Source of the DNA: Burkholderia sp. 4M9327F10 | Lineage (GTDB): Bacteria; Pseudomonadota; Gammaproteobacteria; Burkholderiales; Burkholderiaceae | Direction of reading: 5' to 3' | DNA: 64,000 bases | NCBI RefSeq assembly: GCF_005503145.1 | Contig: NZ_SCNV01000009.1 | Span: 1-64,000, forward strand | Part shown: positions 1 to 7,021 of the stretch, one piece after another | How positions within the stretch are numbered: position 1 is the stretch's first letter | How the letters are laid out: each line of letters begins with the position of its first letter | Notes under the pieces: generated by a model | Seen by the model: the letters and a program-made list of their open reading frames with translations, nothing else | Database searches by the model: none | Told to the model about the DNA's origin: nothing | Translations under genes and position numbers: made by a program

Positions 1-52
1 TCTGAACCGCGGACGCGCCCGCCGGAAACTGCCCTTCTACTTTCATGACCAC
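1..52 (-). CDS. N-terminus of an unidentified protein, cut by the window edge
   Basis: Only about 17 codons are visible, reading leftward off the window. A GTG at position 52 has a good GGAGG ribosome binding site 7 nt upstream; an in-frame ATG follows at 46. The visible residues after the ATG read MKVEGQFPAGASAVQ, too few to name a family. The gene matters because it is the first reading frame downstream of leader-element copy 1, whose promoter fires toward it from 457-486. By analogy with the other copies it may be another cation or metal transport gene, but that is inference. Confidence 0.45.
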   Translation of the reverse strand, partial: MVMKVEGQFPAGASAVQ

Positions 53-287
53 CTTCGTTCCTCCCGGCGTGAACCGCCCATTTCCGTGACTGCAGCGTTC
101 TTGCTACGTCGAAGCATTGTCTACTTCAGCCCAATGCGATTGATCCTGCCAATTTATCCACGCGTGCAACAGACGCGCGGGTACACAGCCGCGTTTCGAA
201 GACGAACACGCGAACAGATGCAGCCGCGAGTTGACGCTCGCGACGCTGTGCCAAACGGACGCGCGAAATCGCTGCGTCCAGACGGCG

Positions 288-431
288 CTAAATGAGGTGC
301 ACGGAGGGTATGGCTACGGCGCGCACCGCCTGCCTGCTGGCAAGACGGCGGCTAGGAGAAAAAGCGCGGGCGTCCTGCGAATCAGGCAGAGAAACAGATC
401 GAAGATCGACAACTGCTGCTGTCCAAGGCAT
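288..431 (-). CDS. MPWT leader ORF, copy 1 (47 aa)
   Basis: Short ORF starting MPWTAAVVDLR and ending SVHLI-stop, preceded by a GGGGGCTA block just before the ATG. It is soluble and basic, with no membrane segment and no recognised family. The frame is intact in four of five copies, but between copies amino-acid changes outnumber silent ones, so the peptide may be a translated regulatory leader, or the conservation may mostly reflect RNA structure. I treat it as a leader ORF rather than a functional protein. Confidence 0.45.
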   Translation of the reverse strand: MPWTAAVVDLRSVSLPDSQDARAFSPSRRLASRQAVRAVAIPSVHLI

Positions 432-456
432 TAGCCCCCGTTGTTAAGACGAGCGA

Positions 457-486
457 ATTTTATGGAATCCGGGAATCGGAAGTCAA
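457..486 (-). promoter_or_regulatory. Sigma70-type promoter of leader copy 1 (type A)
   Basis: On the minus strand, TTGACT (-35) and TAAAAT (-10) are separated by 18 bp. The -10 lies 31 nt before the leader ATG, the same as in all five copies. The prediction rests on hexamer match and conserved geometry; there is no transcript evidence. Confidence 0.7.
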
Positions 487-896
487 CATGATTCGCTAAG
501 CAGAGCAAAGATAATTGATGGCCCTCTGTGCGAGGTGCTCGCGGCAACTCCGACAACTACAAAAATCTTTCACATCCAACAAATACGAAAGCATATGGAA
601 AGGTTTAGACGAGCCGAAGGGAGTGTGTCAATACCTCGTTCCCGTTGCAATCAAGTGACTAACTTCTGAGGTTCCGTCTTGATGTGATTTTTACTTGCTG
701 CCGGTTTCTTGAGGCTTCTACAATTCGTCCAACGTCGTGAGCGAGGCCGCCACGCATGCATGTTCATACGGCGAGTCCTGGCCCGGCCCGATGGCTCGCT
801 GCCGATACGATAGCGAGTCGGTGGCGCGAAAATCCGCCTCCTTGCCGGCCTTAATTTAGTATGCCGAACTACATTTCGTAAACTTTCAAAAATCAG
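487..896. other. 410-bp spacer between divergent leader copies 1 and 2
   Basis: I see no convincing gene here. The segment separates two outward-firing promoters. It is unusually AT-rich in parts (for example around 555-600 and 860-895). Its length is within 1 bp of the 411-bp spacer between copies 4 and 5, although the interior sequences no longer align except for about 30 bp at the type A end. Confidence 0.6.
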
Positions 897-926
897 TTGA
901 CACTCAATTGCGCACGAACCTAGAAT
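897..926 (+). promoter_or_regulatory. Strong sigma70-type promoter of leader copy 2 (type B)
   Basis: TTGACA (perfect -35), 18-bp spacer, TAGAAT (one mismatch from the consensus -10). The -10 is 31 nt upstream of the leader ATG. The sequence between the -10 and ATG (CCGTCATAACAAAAGGGG) is close to that of copy 4, which defines a type B promoter. Confidence 0.75.
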
Positions 927-951
927 GCTCCCGTCATAACAAAAGGGGCAA

Positions 952-1095
952 ATGCCTTGGACAGTAGCAGTTGTCGATCTTCGATCTGTTTCTCTGCCTG
1001 ATTTGCAGGACGCCCGCGCTTTTTCTCCTAGCCGCCGTCTTGCCAGCAGGCAAGCGGTGCGCGCCGTAGCCATACCCTCCGTGCACCTCATTTAG
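952..1095 (+). CDS. MPWT leader ORF, copy 2 (47 aa)
   Basis: Starts MPWTVAVVDLRSVSLP and ends SVHLI-stop. AGGGG sits 3 nt before the ATG, rather close for a ribosome binding site. Compared with copy 5 there are ten amino-acid differences and four silent codon differences over 47 codons, with no indel: frame retention without strong protein-level constraint. No known family recognised. Confidence 0.45.
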   Translation: MPWTVAVVDLRSVSLPDLQDARAFSPSRRLASRQAVRAVAIPSVHLI

Positions 1096-1175
1096 CGCCA
1101 TCTGGACGCAGCGATTTCGCGCGTCCGTTTGGCACCGCGTCGCGAGCGTCAACTCGCGGCCGTGTCCGTTCGCGC

Positions 1176-1635
1176 CTTTAAAACATTGGCATGAACCGAC
1201 GCGTGGACAAACACGTGTGTAACAGGCGCGTGTGACTGACATCTGCGACAAACACGCATAGCAGACGCGTGTGGAAGACGCTCGTCCGTGACGTTTGCGG
1301 GAAACACCCAAGCCGTTGCGATAATTCGCGTGGCGGCCGGGTGCAAGAGGGTTCTCCGGGATATCTGCGTTATTTCGTTCTCGCACACGCCATCAGGAGC
1401 AGAAGGCAGTCCGTTTATTTAGGTATACGAATTTACAAACAATAGAAACGCGCCTGTCGCAAGCAGGCATGGAGCGAATGACTACGCATACGGGTCGGTA
1501 TCTCAAAGCGGTCCTGTCTCACCTTGCTCTGGGACACGGCCGTGACCGAAGCGAACCATTCTTGAGACACGTCCGAACGATCATCGCCTGATCGTTTTAT
1601 CAACACGACCTTACCGACAAGAGAGAAGTGGAAAA
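1176..1635 (+). other. Long untranslated leader of the TonB receptor gene
   Basis: About 460 nt between leader copy 2 and the receptor start. It contains a 41-bp direct repeat (1206-1246 and 1247-1287, both starting GACAAACACG and sharing GCGTGTG). It also holds a possible 40-codon ORF at 1469-1591 with only a weak ribosome binding site. A 16-nt stretch at 1545-1560 (CGAAGCGAACCATTCT) also occurs in the leader of the RND operon (12903-12918, minus strand). Nothing in it is clearly a separate gene. Confidence 0.5.
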
Positions 1636-4287
1636 ATGAAACAACGGGCATTGGCGCTAGCCGTCAAACGAATCATCTGGGCGGAGCTGGCTTTGTCGGC
1701 CGCATTTGCTGTGCCGGCGTTTGCACAAAGCCAGCCGGTCGGCTCCGGAACTGCGCCCGCCGCGACGGGCCCCGGCGGGACGCAGGCATCGGGTGGCGCG
1801 GCGGCCGGGCCTGCCGTGGTGGCATCCAGCGCGGCGGTGAGCGGACCGTCCGGCAACAAGGTGGCCCAGATCAAGCGTTTCGAAGTGACCGGTTCACTGA
1901 TCCGCAGTTCGGACAAGACCGGCTTCAATCAGGTTCAGACCGCCACGCAGAAGGATATCCAGGGCAGCGGCGCCACTACGGTGACGAACTTCCTGCGCGA
2001 CTCGAGCGCGAACTCGGGAAGCAGCTACGCCGAGGATACGGTGCTCAACCAGGCGCCGGGCGGATCGGGTATCGCGCTGCGCGGGCTGAGCGAGAAGTAC
2101 ACCTTGACCTTGATCGACGGGCAGCGGGCCGCACCGTATGCCTTCGCGTACGGCGGCACTGACACTTTCTTCGATGTGAATACGGTGCCGTTGAACATGA
2201 TCGACCGTATCGAGGTCGTCAAGACCGGCGCGGTGTCGCAGTACGGTTCGGACGCGATTGCCGGCGTGATCAATATCATCACCAAGAAGGATTTTCAGGG
2301 CCTTCAGCTCGACGGAAGCCTGGGCGGTGCGCAGCACGGCGGCCAGGGCACGACGAACTTCAGCGTGCTGGGCGGCTTCGGCGATCTGAACGCGGACCGT
2401 TTCAATGTGACGGCGGCGCTAAGCTACTATCGCGCCAGCGGTATTTCAATGTCCCAGCGCGACATCACGAGCAACGAAGACTACTCCGCCCTGCCGGGTG
2501 GCTTCTTCTCCCAGCCCAGTTCTTTCCTGATGACGCCCTCGGGCCCGCAGGCGCTGAGTCCGTGCGGCCCAACCGGCACGGTGACGTCCGCGGCCCACAA
2601 TCTGCAGACCCAGGCTCCGGGAACTGTCTGCTCGCAAAACGGCGCGAGTGGCCAATCGATCGCGCCGCAGGTCGAGCACACGAGTGCGAAACTGCACGCC
2701 GACTTCAAGATCAGCGATAACGTCGAGGCTTTCGCGGACCTCTGGGAAAGCTATAACACCACCGCGCTCAAGTCCGGGTTGGCCGGCTTCGGCGCCAACG
2801 CACTGGTGCCGTCGCTTTACTATGCGCCCGGCAGCGGCTATGCCGCGTTCGCACCGACGGTCGGCGGCAACCCGCTGACCTACTATTTCCCGGCCTCCCA
2901 GGCGGTGGACACCACCTCGAACTTCTATCGCGCTTCGACTGGCGTAAAGGGTTCGTTCGACACGGCGAAGCTTGGCGACTGGGACTGGTCGGCATCTTAT
3001 GGACACTCGCAAAGCGAGGTCTCGAACGCCTATACCAACCAGGTCAATGCGGCTGCGGTGTTGGGTTACACCAATAGCGTGACGCCCGACACGTTTAGCG
3101 CGGCTACCCTCAATAGCTTGCCGGGCGTGCTCGGCACGTCTTATGACCAGGCGATTTCGAAGCTCGATACGATCGACGCAACGATTTCGACATCGAACCT
3201 GTTCAAGCTGCCCGCCGGCGACGTGGGGCTGGGGTTCGGCGCGCAGTTCCAGCACCAGAGCGAATATATTGGTGCGGGCTCCGTTGCCTACGTCAACCCG
3301 TACACTCAGGCGGTGGATGGCGAGCGCAACGTCGCCGCCGTGTATTACCAGGTCGACATTCCGCTCCTGCGCGATCTGACGTTCAGCCAGTCGGGACGCT
3401 ATGACCATTACGACGACTTCGGCGGCGTGTTCTCGCCGCGCTTCGCGCTGCGCTACCAGCCGGTAAAGGCGCTGACGATGTACGCCTCGTATGACCGCGG
3501 CTTCCGCGCGCCGACGCTGATCGAGCTCTACGAGAAAGGCAGCGTGACCTATCAGACCATCGAGGGCACGAACGTCAACGAGTACTTCCAGGGTAATCCC
3601 AACCTGCAGCCCGAGCACACCAAGAACTACAACATCGGCTTCCAGTTGTCGCCGACCCGCTACACCGACTTCGGCCTCGACTGGTACAAGATCGACGTCA
3701 GCAACGTGATCGGCCAGGGTAACGTTGTTGCCGCGTATAACGCCAACCCGGGACAGCCCGTCTACAACCTCGGATACTCCAACTTTTCATACCTGCACAC
3801 GGACGGTTTCGAAGCAACGTTCAAGCAAAGCTTGCCGACGAAGATCGGCACCTTCACGCTCTCGGGTGACTGGGCTTACGTGTGGCACTTCACGATGCCG
3901 ATGGGCGCGGGCGTTCCGGGCGACTTCGCGGGCAATAACGCCGCGAACGACACCGTGTTCGGCGGAGCGCTGCCGCGCTGGAAGGGCAACACCGATCTGA
4001 GCTGGGCGTATCACAAGTGGACGACCACGCTGACGTGGCAATTCACCGGCCCTTATCAACAGGTGATCGACACCGGCTCGAACGTCGGGTCTTACAGTCA
4101 GTTCAATCTGTTCGTGACCTACGGCGGCTTCAAGAACTGGACGCTTTATGCGGGCATCAACAACGTCTTCAACCGCCAGCCTCCGTTTGACCCGGTATGG
4201 ATGTATACCTACCGCGGATACTATGATCCCTCGGTCTATTCGGACATTGGGCGTTACGGTCAGATCGGCGCAACCTACAAATTCTGA
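1636..4287 (+). CDS. TonB-dependent outer membrane receptor
   Basis: 883 residues. A signal peptide ends near residue 30 (AFAQ), followed by a Gly/Ala-rich linker to about 75. The plug domain has the consensus RIEVVKTGAVSQYGSDAIAG and GVINIITKKDF near 190-215, then a long beta-barrel ending in the aromatic terminal residue F (YKF), as outer membrane assembly requires. It would import a ligand using TonB energy; the ligand cannot be read from sequence, although its company of cation transporters suggests a metal complex. The long Ala/Gly linker between signal peptide and plug is unusual, and I see no sigma-interacting signalling domain. It is transcribed alone, probably from leader copy 2. Confidence 0.9.
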   Translation: MKQRALALAVKRIIWAELALSAAFAVPAFAQSQPVGSGTAPAATGPGGTQASGGAAAGPAVVASSAAVSGPSGNKVAQIKRFEVTGSLIRSSDKTGFNQVQTATQKDIQGSGATTVTNFLRDSSANSGSSYAEDTVLNQAPGGSGIALRGLSEKYTLTLIDGQRAAPYAFAYGGTDTFFDVNTVPLNMIDRIEVVKTGAVSQYGSDAIAGVINIITKKDFQGLQLDGSLGGAQHGGQGTTNFSVLGGFGDLNADRFNVTAALSYYRASGISMSQRDITSNEDYSALPGGFFSQPSSFLMTPSGPQALSPCGPTGTVTSAAHNLQTQAPGTVCSQNGASGQSIAPQVEHTSAKLHADFKISDNVEAFADLWESYNTTALKSGLAGFGANALVPSLYYAPGSGYAAFAPTVGGNPLTYYFPASQAVDTTSNFYRASTGVKGSFDTAKLGDWDWSASYGHSQSEVSNAYTNQVNAAAVLGYTNSVTPDTFSAATLNSLPGVLGTSYDQAISKLDTIDATISTSNLFKLPAGDVGLGFGAQFQHQSEYIGAGSVAYVNPYTQAVDGERNVAAVYYQVDIPLLRDLTFSQSGRYDHYDDFGGVFSPRFALRYQPVKALTMYASYDRGFRAPTLIELYEKGSVTYQTIEGTNVNEYFQGNPNLQPEHTKNYNIGFQLSPTRYTDFGLDWYKIDVSNVIGQGNVVAAYNANPGQPVYNLGYSNFSYLHTDGFEATFKQSLPTKIGTFTLSGDWAYVWHFTMPMGAGVPGDFAGNNAANDTVFGGALPRWKGNTDLSWAYHKWTTTLTWQFTGPYQQVIDTGSNVGSYSQFNLFVTYGGFKNWTLYAGINNVFNRQPPFDPVWMYTYRGYYDPSVYSDIGRYGQIGATYKF

Positions 4288-4320
4288 CCCGTCAGCCGCG
4301 TAACCAGCAGTACTGCACCG

Positions 4321-4349
4321 CTGCGGCCGGCCCGGACGGCCGGCCGCAG
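4321..4349. terminator. Strong hairpin between convergent genes
   Basis: A perfect 12-bp stem (CTGCGGCCGGCC with its complement) closes a CGGAC loop between the stops of the TonB receptor and the small minus-strand gene. No T-tract follows on either side, so it could be a bidirectional transcription barrier or RNA-protecting hairpin rather than a classical intrinsic terminator. Confidence 0.6.
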
Positions 4350-4353
4350 CGAC

Positions 4354-4584
4354 TCACGATTTGCCGCGCAGAAATTCGCCAAGACAGTACTTGCCGAACA
4401 TCAGGCAATGAGCGGGAGCATCGTTGGGCTTTCCGCCTGATGCCGTTACGTCAGTTGGCGAGCGCAACGTCTGCGCTGCGGGAGGCTGGCAAACCTCATT
4501 CACGGCGGCGAGTATCGCAAACACGACTGCCGCACCCAAAGTAAGCGCCATTGCCAGCGGATGGCTCATATGTATCCCGTTCAC
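4354..4584 (-). CDS. Small single-span membrane protein downstream of the NRAMP gene
   Basis: 76 residues if started at the GTG at 4584, which has an AGGAGG ribosome binding site 8 nt upstream; an internal ATG at residue 6 is less well placed. One hydrophobic segment (about residues 8-30) is followed by a polar tail with three cysteines (CQPP, HCLMF, YCLGE). It lies 52 nt behind the NRAMP stop on the same strand, so it is probably co-transcribed. Function unknown; small membrane proteins beside cation transporters sometimes modulate them (MgtR-like), but no homology to MgtR is visible here. Confidence 0.6.
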   Translation of the reverse strand: MNGIHMSHPLAMALTLGAAVVFAILAAVNEVCQPPAAQTLRSPTDVTASGGKPNDAPAHCLMFGKYCLGEFLRGKS

Positions 4585-4636
4585 GGCAATACCTCCTGCA
4601 ATTGCGCACGAATACCCTATCGCGCCCAGGCCATTC

Positions 4637-6295
4637 CTATTTGAAAAACGTCATCTGCACCACTTTCACCACAAGGAGGACAACGGCGAGGACAAGATAC
4701 CCACGCAGCACGCCCATCCAGATCAGCTTGGCAAGCGTAAATTTCGCCGCCGGCAGTTGCTCCAGCGGCGGCATGCGCCACGTATCGCGCGCTTGCCGCG
4801 ACGAGGCCGGCACGACACCCTCGACTGAGCCGTCCACCGGCTCACGGCGAACCCCGCGAATCACGAGCATTGCGCTGTAGCCGGCAATAGCGAGCACCGT
4901 GCCGCCAACGAGTATCCTGAGCATGGTCTCGCCGCTCATGTCGGGATAGATCACCGAGGCGGTCAAGATAATCGACAGCATCACCAGCACCCAGATCACG
5001 GCCCCCGTGAACAGGTTCACCTTGGTCGAGTTGACCCACGGCCCCAGCACGGCCTTGTCGTTGCACAACAGCAGCAGAAATACCGTGGCGCTGGGTAGCA
5101 GAATCCCCGCGAGTGTTTGCACCGCCTCCGTCAAAAGTCCCAGCGGGCTGCCAGGAATCAGCACCAGCGTGGCGGCCGCCACGACGATGCCGAAATACAC
5201 CAGATAGAAGCCCTTGGCAGCCGATACACTGCGATGCAGCGAGTGCCGGATCTTGAAGACGTCGCCGATGGCATACGCGGTCGACAACGACACCGCCGCT
5301 GCGCCAATGATCGAGGCATCCAGCAAGGCGACAGCAAAGAAAGCGGCCATCGTGCGACCCGCGTACTTCTCCAGGCCAGCAATGACTCCACCGGCATCCG
5401 TAAAGTTGCCGAATTCGGGCCGCCCGGCGAACAGCTCCGCGCAAAACGCCATCATCGCGATGGCGCCTATCATCACGAATACGATGCCGATCCACAGGTC
5501 GGCTCTCTCATACTTGATGAAGCGTGGCGTGATGCGCTTGTCGACCACGTAGCTTTGCTGAAAAAACAGTTGCCACGGCGCAACGGTCGTGCCGACGATG
5601 CCAATTACGAGCAGCATCACGTCGGCCAGCTTCGAATGGCCGGGCCAGTTTGGAATCAACAGGTCGCGCGTCGTCTGGCCAAGCGGTGGGTGAATCGACA
5701 CCAACACAGGAACGAGCAGCAGACTCAGTACGCACAGCACCATGGCGAAACGTTCGAAGCGGCGGAAATTCCCGGTACTGACGGCAGCCATTGTCAGCGC
5801 CGCGGCGATGCCAACGCCCGCCAGTTTGGAAACGCCGAAAAAGTCGACGACAAACGTAATGCCGATGAACTCGGTGACAATCGTCAGCGCATTCAGAATG
5901 AACAGATCGATGATGCTGAACGCTCCCCAGAACCTGCCGAAGCGCTCGAAGATCAGACGCGCGTGCCCCACCCCCGTCACCGCGCCGAGCCGCAGCACCA
6001 TTTCCTGGTTCACGTAGAGCACCGGAACGAGCAACAGCAGGGTCCAGAGCAAGGTCGTGCCATAGTTCTGTCCGGCCTGCGTATAGGTGGCAAACGCGCC
6101 GGCGTCGTTGTCCCCCACCATGACGATGAGGCCCGGGCCAAGGATGGCCATGAGGGTGCGAAAACGCGCCCACCAGTTGGTGCGCGGTGCGGTGTCGTGA
6201 TGGGCGATCGTGCCGAACGCGCCCGTGATGTCGCCAAGGTGCGCGTCGTCGAGCACAGCGCTGCGCGCGGGTGAGAATTCCGACGGAGTAGCCAT
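4637..6295 (-). CDS. NRAMP/SLC11-family divalent cation transporter with non-canonical binding site
   Basis: 552 residues from the ATG at 6295, chosen for its AGGAGG ribosome binding site; the upstream extension of the frame is leader sequence. About eleven membrane segments follow a 45-residue cytoplasmic N-terminus. The family's first-helix DPGN metal motif is DAGA here (residues 64-67, in GDNDAGAFAT). The sixth-helix motif, usually G-A-x-x-M-P-H, is GTTVAPW (235-241): the Ala becomes Thr, the metal-binding Met becomes Ala, and the His becomes Trp. Loss of the Asn and Met ligands argues against classic Mn2+/Fe2+ transport and resembles the NRAMP-related Mg2+ transporters (NRMT); that substrate is inference. 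Leader copy 3 sits directly upstream. Confidence 0.85.
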   Translation of the reverse strand: MATPSEFSPARSAVLDDAHLGDITGAFGTIAHHDTAPRTNWWARFRTLMAILGPGLIVMVGDNDAGAFATYTQAGQNYGTTLLWTLLLLVPVLYVNQEMVLRLGAVTGVGHARLIFERFGRFWGAFSIIDLFILNALTIVTEFIGITFVVDFFGVSKLAGVGIAAALTMAAVSTGNFRRFERFAMVLCVLSLLLVPVLVSIHPPLGQTTRDLLIPNWPGHSKLADVMLLVIGIVGTTVAPWQLFFQQSYVVDKRITPRFIKYERADLWIGIVFVMIGAIAMMAFCAELFAGRPEFGNFTDAGGVIAGLEKYAGRTMAAFFAVALLDASIIGAAAVSLSTAYAIGDVFKIRHSLHRSVSAAKGFYLVYFGIVVAAATLVLIPGSPLGLLTEAVQTLAGILLPSATVFLLLLCNDKAVLGPWVNSTKVNLFTGAVIWVLVMLSIILTASVIYPDMSGETMLRILVGGTVLAIAGYSAMLVIRGVRREPVDGSVEGVVPASSRQARDTWRMPPLEQLPAAKFTLAKLIWMGVLRGYLVLAVVLLVVKVVQMTFFK

Positions 6296-6488
6296 TTTGC
6301 GTTCCTCCTGTGGACGGTTATTGAACGAAAAACGCGTAGCCCCATGCCCATGAAGCGGCACGGCGCAAACGAACGCGGTCACGAGCCGAAGCTCGCGAGG
6401 CGGTGCCCTCCGGACACACGCAATCGCTGCGTCCAAATGGCGCTCAATAAGGTGCACGGGGAAACTGGCTACGACGCGCACCGTCTGC

Positions 6489-6584
6489 CTAAGACAGGAC
6501 GGCGGCTAAAAAGGAAGCGCGGACGGCCTGCGGATCAGGCAGTGAAGATATTCGTAGATCGACTACACCAGGTGTCCAAGGCAT
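6489..6584 (-). CDS. MPWT leader ORF, copy 3 (31 aa, frameshifted)
   Basis: Begins MPWTPGVVDLRISSLPDPQ like the others but shifts frame near codon 25 and stops after 31 residues. If translation of the leader ORF has a regulatory role, this copy would terminate about 50 nt earlier than the others; alternatively the frame is not needed and only start-site context or RNA folding matters. Confidence 0.35.
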   Translation of the reverse strand: MPWTPGVVDLRISSLPDPQAVRASFLAAVLS

Positions 6585-6609
6585 CGGCCCCATTTGTGAA
6601 GACCTTTAA

Positions 6610-6639
6610 AGTCTAGGCCGCGGGGGAATCAGAAGTCAA
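6610..6639 (-). promoter_or_regulatory. Promoter of leader copy 3
   Basis: Minus-strand TTGACT and TAGACT with the same 18-bp spacer, and 31 nt from the -10 to the leader ATG. Type A flank upstream, weakly conserved (GTTGAGTAGAACC aligned with GCTAAGCAGAGCA on the plus strand). This is the probable promoter for the NRAMP gene and the small membrane gene behind it. Confidence 0.6.
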
Positions 6640-6720
6640 TACGAATTGTTGAGTAGAACCAGGATCGATTTTGCGTCGGCATACAAGCGTCGTTTCGACA
6701 AATCCTGCAAGCGAAATGAA

Positions 6721-6746
6721 GCACGCTGCCGTTGCCGGCAGCGTGC
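6721..6746 (-). terminator. Probable intrinsic terminator of the RND efflux operon
   Basis: A 10-bp GC-rich stem (GCACGCTGCC / GGCAGCGTGC) with a 6-nt loop. On the minus strand it is followed by TTCATTTCG, a moderate T-rich tract. It lies just past the stop of the small secreted protein gene and before leader copy 3, so it would separate the efflux operon from the NRAMP transcript. Confidence 0.6.
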
Positions 6747-6768
6747 TTCCCGCGCTTAGCGTATGGCC

Positions 6769-6957
6769 CTACTTCGACGAATGCTTGACCTTGACGTGCA
6801 TGTACTCGGCGGGGTAAGGCTTCCACGGTCCGACGTGAACCGGCGCTTTGGCTGCTGGCGGCCTGGGCGCCGGCGCTGCGTTGGTGCTCGCGTGGGCGGC
6901 GTTAGCGGCGGTTACGGCGGCGAGGAGAACCGCCGCGGCAAGAAAGGTAGTCTTCAT
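6769..6957 (-). CDS. Small secreted Ala/Pro-rich protein
   Basis: 62 residues: a clear signal peptide (MKTTFLAAAVLLAAVTAANA), then an Ala/Pro-rich linker and a basic C-terminus with VHVGPWKPYPAEYMHVKVKH. Three histidines in the mature part could bind metal, but there is no known motif. It starts 64 nt after the stop of the outer membrane factor and ends before the terminator hairpin, so it looks like the last gene of the efflux operon. The ribosome binding site is weak. Role unknown; a periplasmic accessory of metal efflux is possible. Confidence 0.55.
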   Translation of the reverse strand: MKTTFLAAAVLLAAVTAANAAHASTNAAPAPRPPAAKAPVHVGPWKPYPAEYMHVKVKHSSK

Positions 6958-7021
6958 GCAAATTCCGATGGTTAGTGAGCGTCAATCGTCCCGCGTTAGC
7001 GGATTCGGCAGACAAGTGGTA

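Larger units (their letters stand above)
215..486 (-). repeat. MPWT promoter-leader element, copy 1
   Basis: One of five related elements in this window. On the minus strand it reads: -35 (481-486), 18-bp spacer, -10 (457-462), a GGGG ribosome-binding-like block, a 47-codon ORF (431-288), hairpin 1 (GGACGC/GCGTCC arms with an inner GCG/CGC stem, 257-279) and hairpin 2 (CGCGAG/CTCGCG, 225-242). The distance from the ATG to hairpin 1 is 152 nt, identical in copies 2, 4 and 5. Upstream of the -35 it shares about 30 bp (core GCTAAGCAGAGCAAAG on the plus strand) with copy 5 and, more weakly, copy 3. It would transcribe into the partial gene at 1-52. Confidence 0.85.
897..1175 (+). repeat. MPWT promoter-leader element, copy 2
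   Basis: Plus-strand copy with -35 at 897-902, -10 at 921-926, leader ORF 952-1095, hairpin 1 at 1104-1126 (GGACGC-A-GCG / CGC-GCGTCC around an ATTT loop) and hairpin 2 at 1141-1158 (CGCGAG, loop CGTCAA, CTCGCG). It is the only recognisable promoter upstream of the TonB receptor, about 480 nt further on. No T-tract follows the hairpins, so they do not look like simple terminators. Confidence 0.85.
6360..6639 (-). repeat. MPWT promoter-leader element, copy 3 (NRAMP leader)
   Basis: Most diverged copy, but the most informative because it runs straight into the NRAMP gene: hairpin 2 ends only 84 nt from its start codon. Hairpin 1 (6412-6434) keeps its stem through G-U wobble pairs (GGACGC with GTGTCC; GCG with CGT). 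Hairpin 2 (6380-6397) has become CGCGAGC / GCTCGTG around a TTCG tetraloop. The stem is preserved while bases change, which is evidence for selection on RNA structure. The leader ORF is frameshifted here. Confidence 0.8.

Noticed and set aside
231-434. Open frames on the strand opposite the MPWT leaders (containing GAHRLPAGKTAA), also open in the other copies
   Set aside because: They run against the conserved promoter, lack ribosome binding sites, and their openness follows from the conserved leader sequence; copy 3 is shifted in this frame too.
215-1175. Leader copies as ends of an insertion sequence or MITE
   Set aside because: No transposase, no terminal inverted repeats at element ends and no target duplications; the fixed promoter geometry fits a regulatory element better.
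2446-3618. 390-codon minus-strand ORF inside the TonB receptor
   Set aside because: Antisense shadow; the plus-strand gene has signal peptide, plug and barrel features.
4321-4349. Hairpin as REP-like dispersed repeat
   Set aside because: Only one copy in the window and it sits between convergent stops, so a transcription barrier is the simpler reading.
5117-6274. 385-codon plus-strand ORF opposite the NRAMP gene
   Set aside because: Composition is Arg/His/Gln-rich and there is no ribosome binding site; the NRAMP frame is unambiguous.
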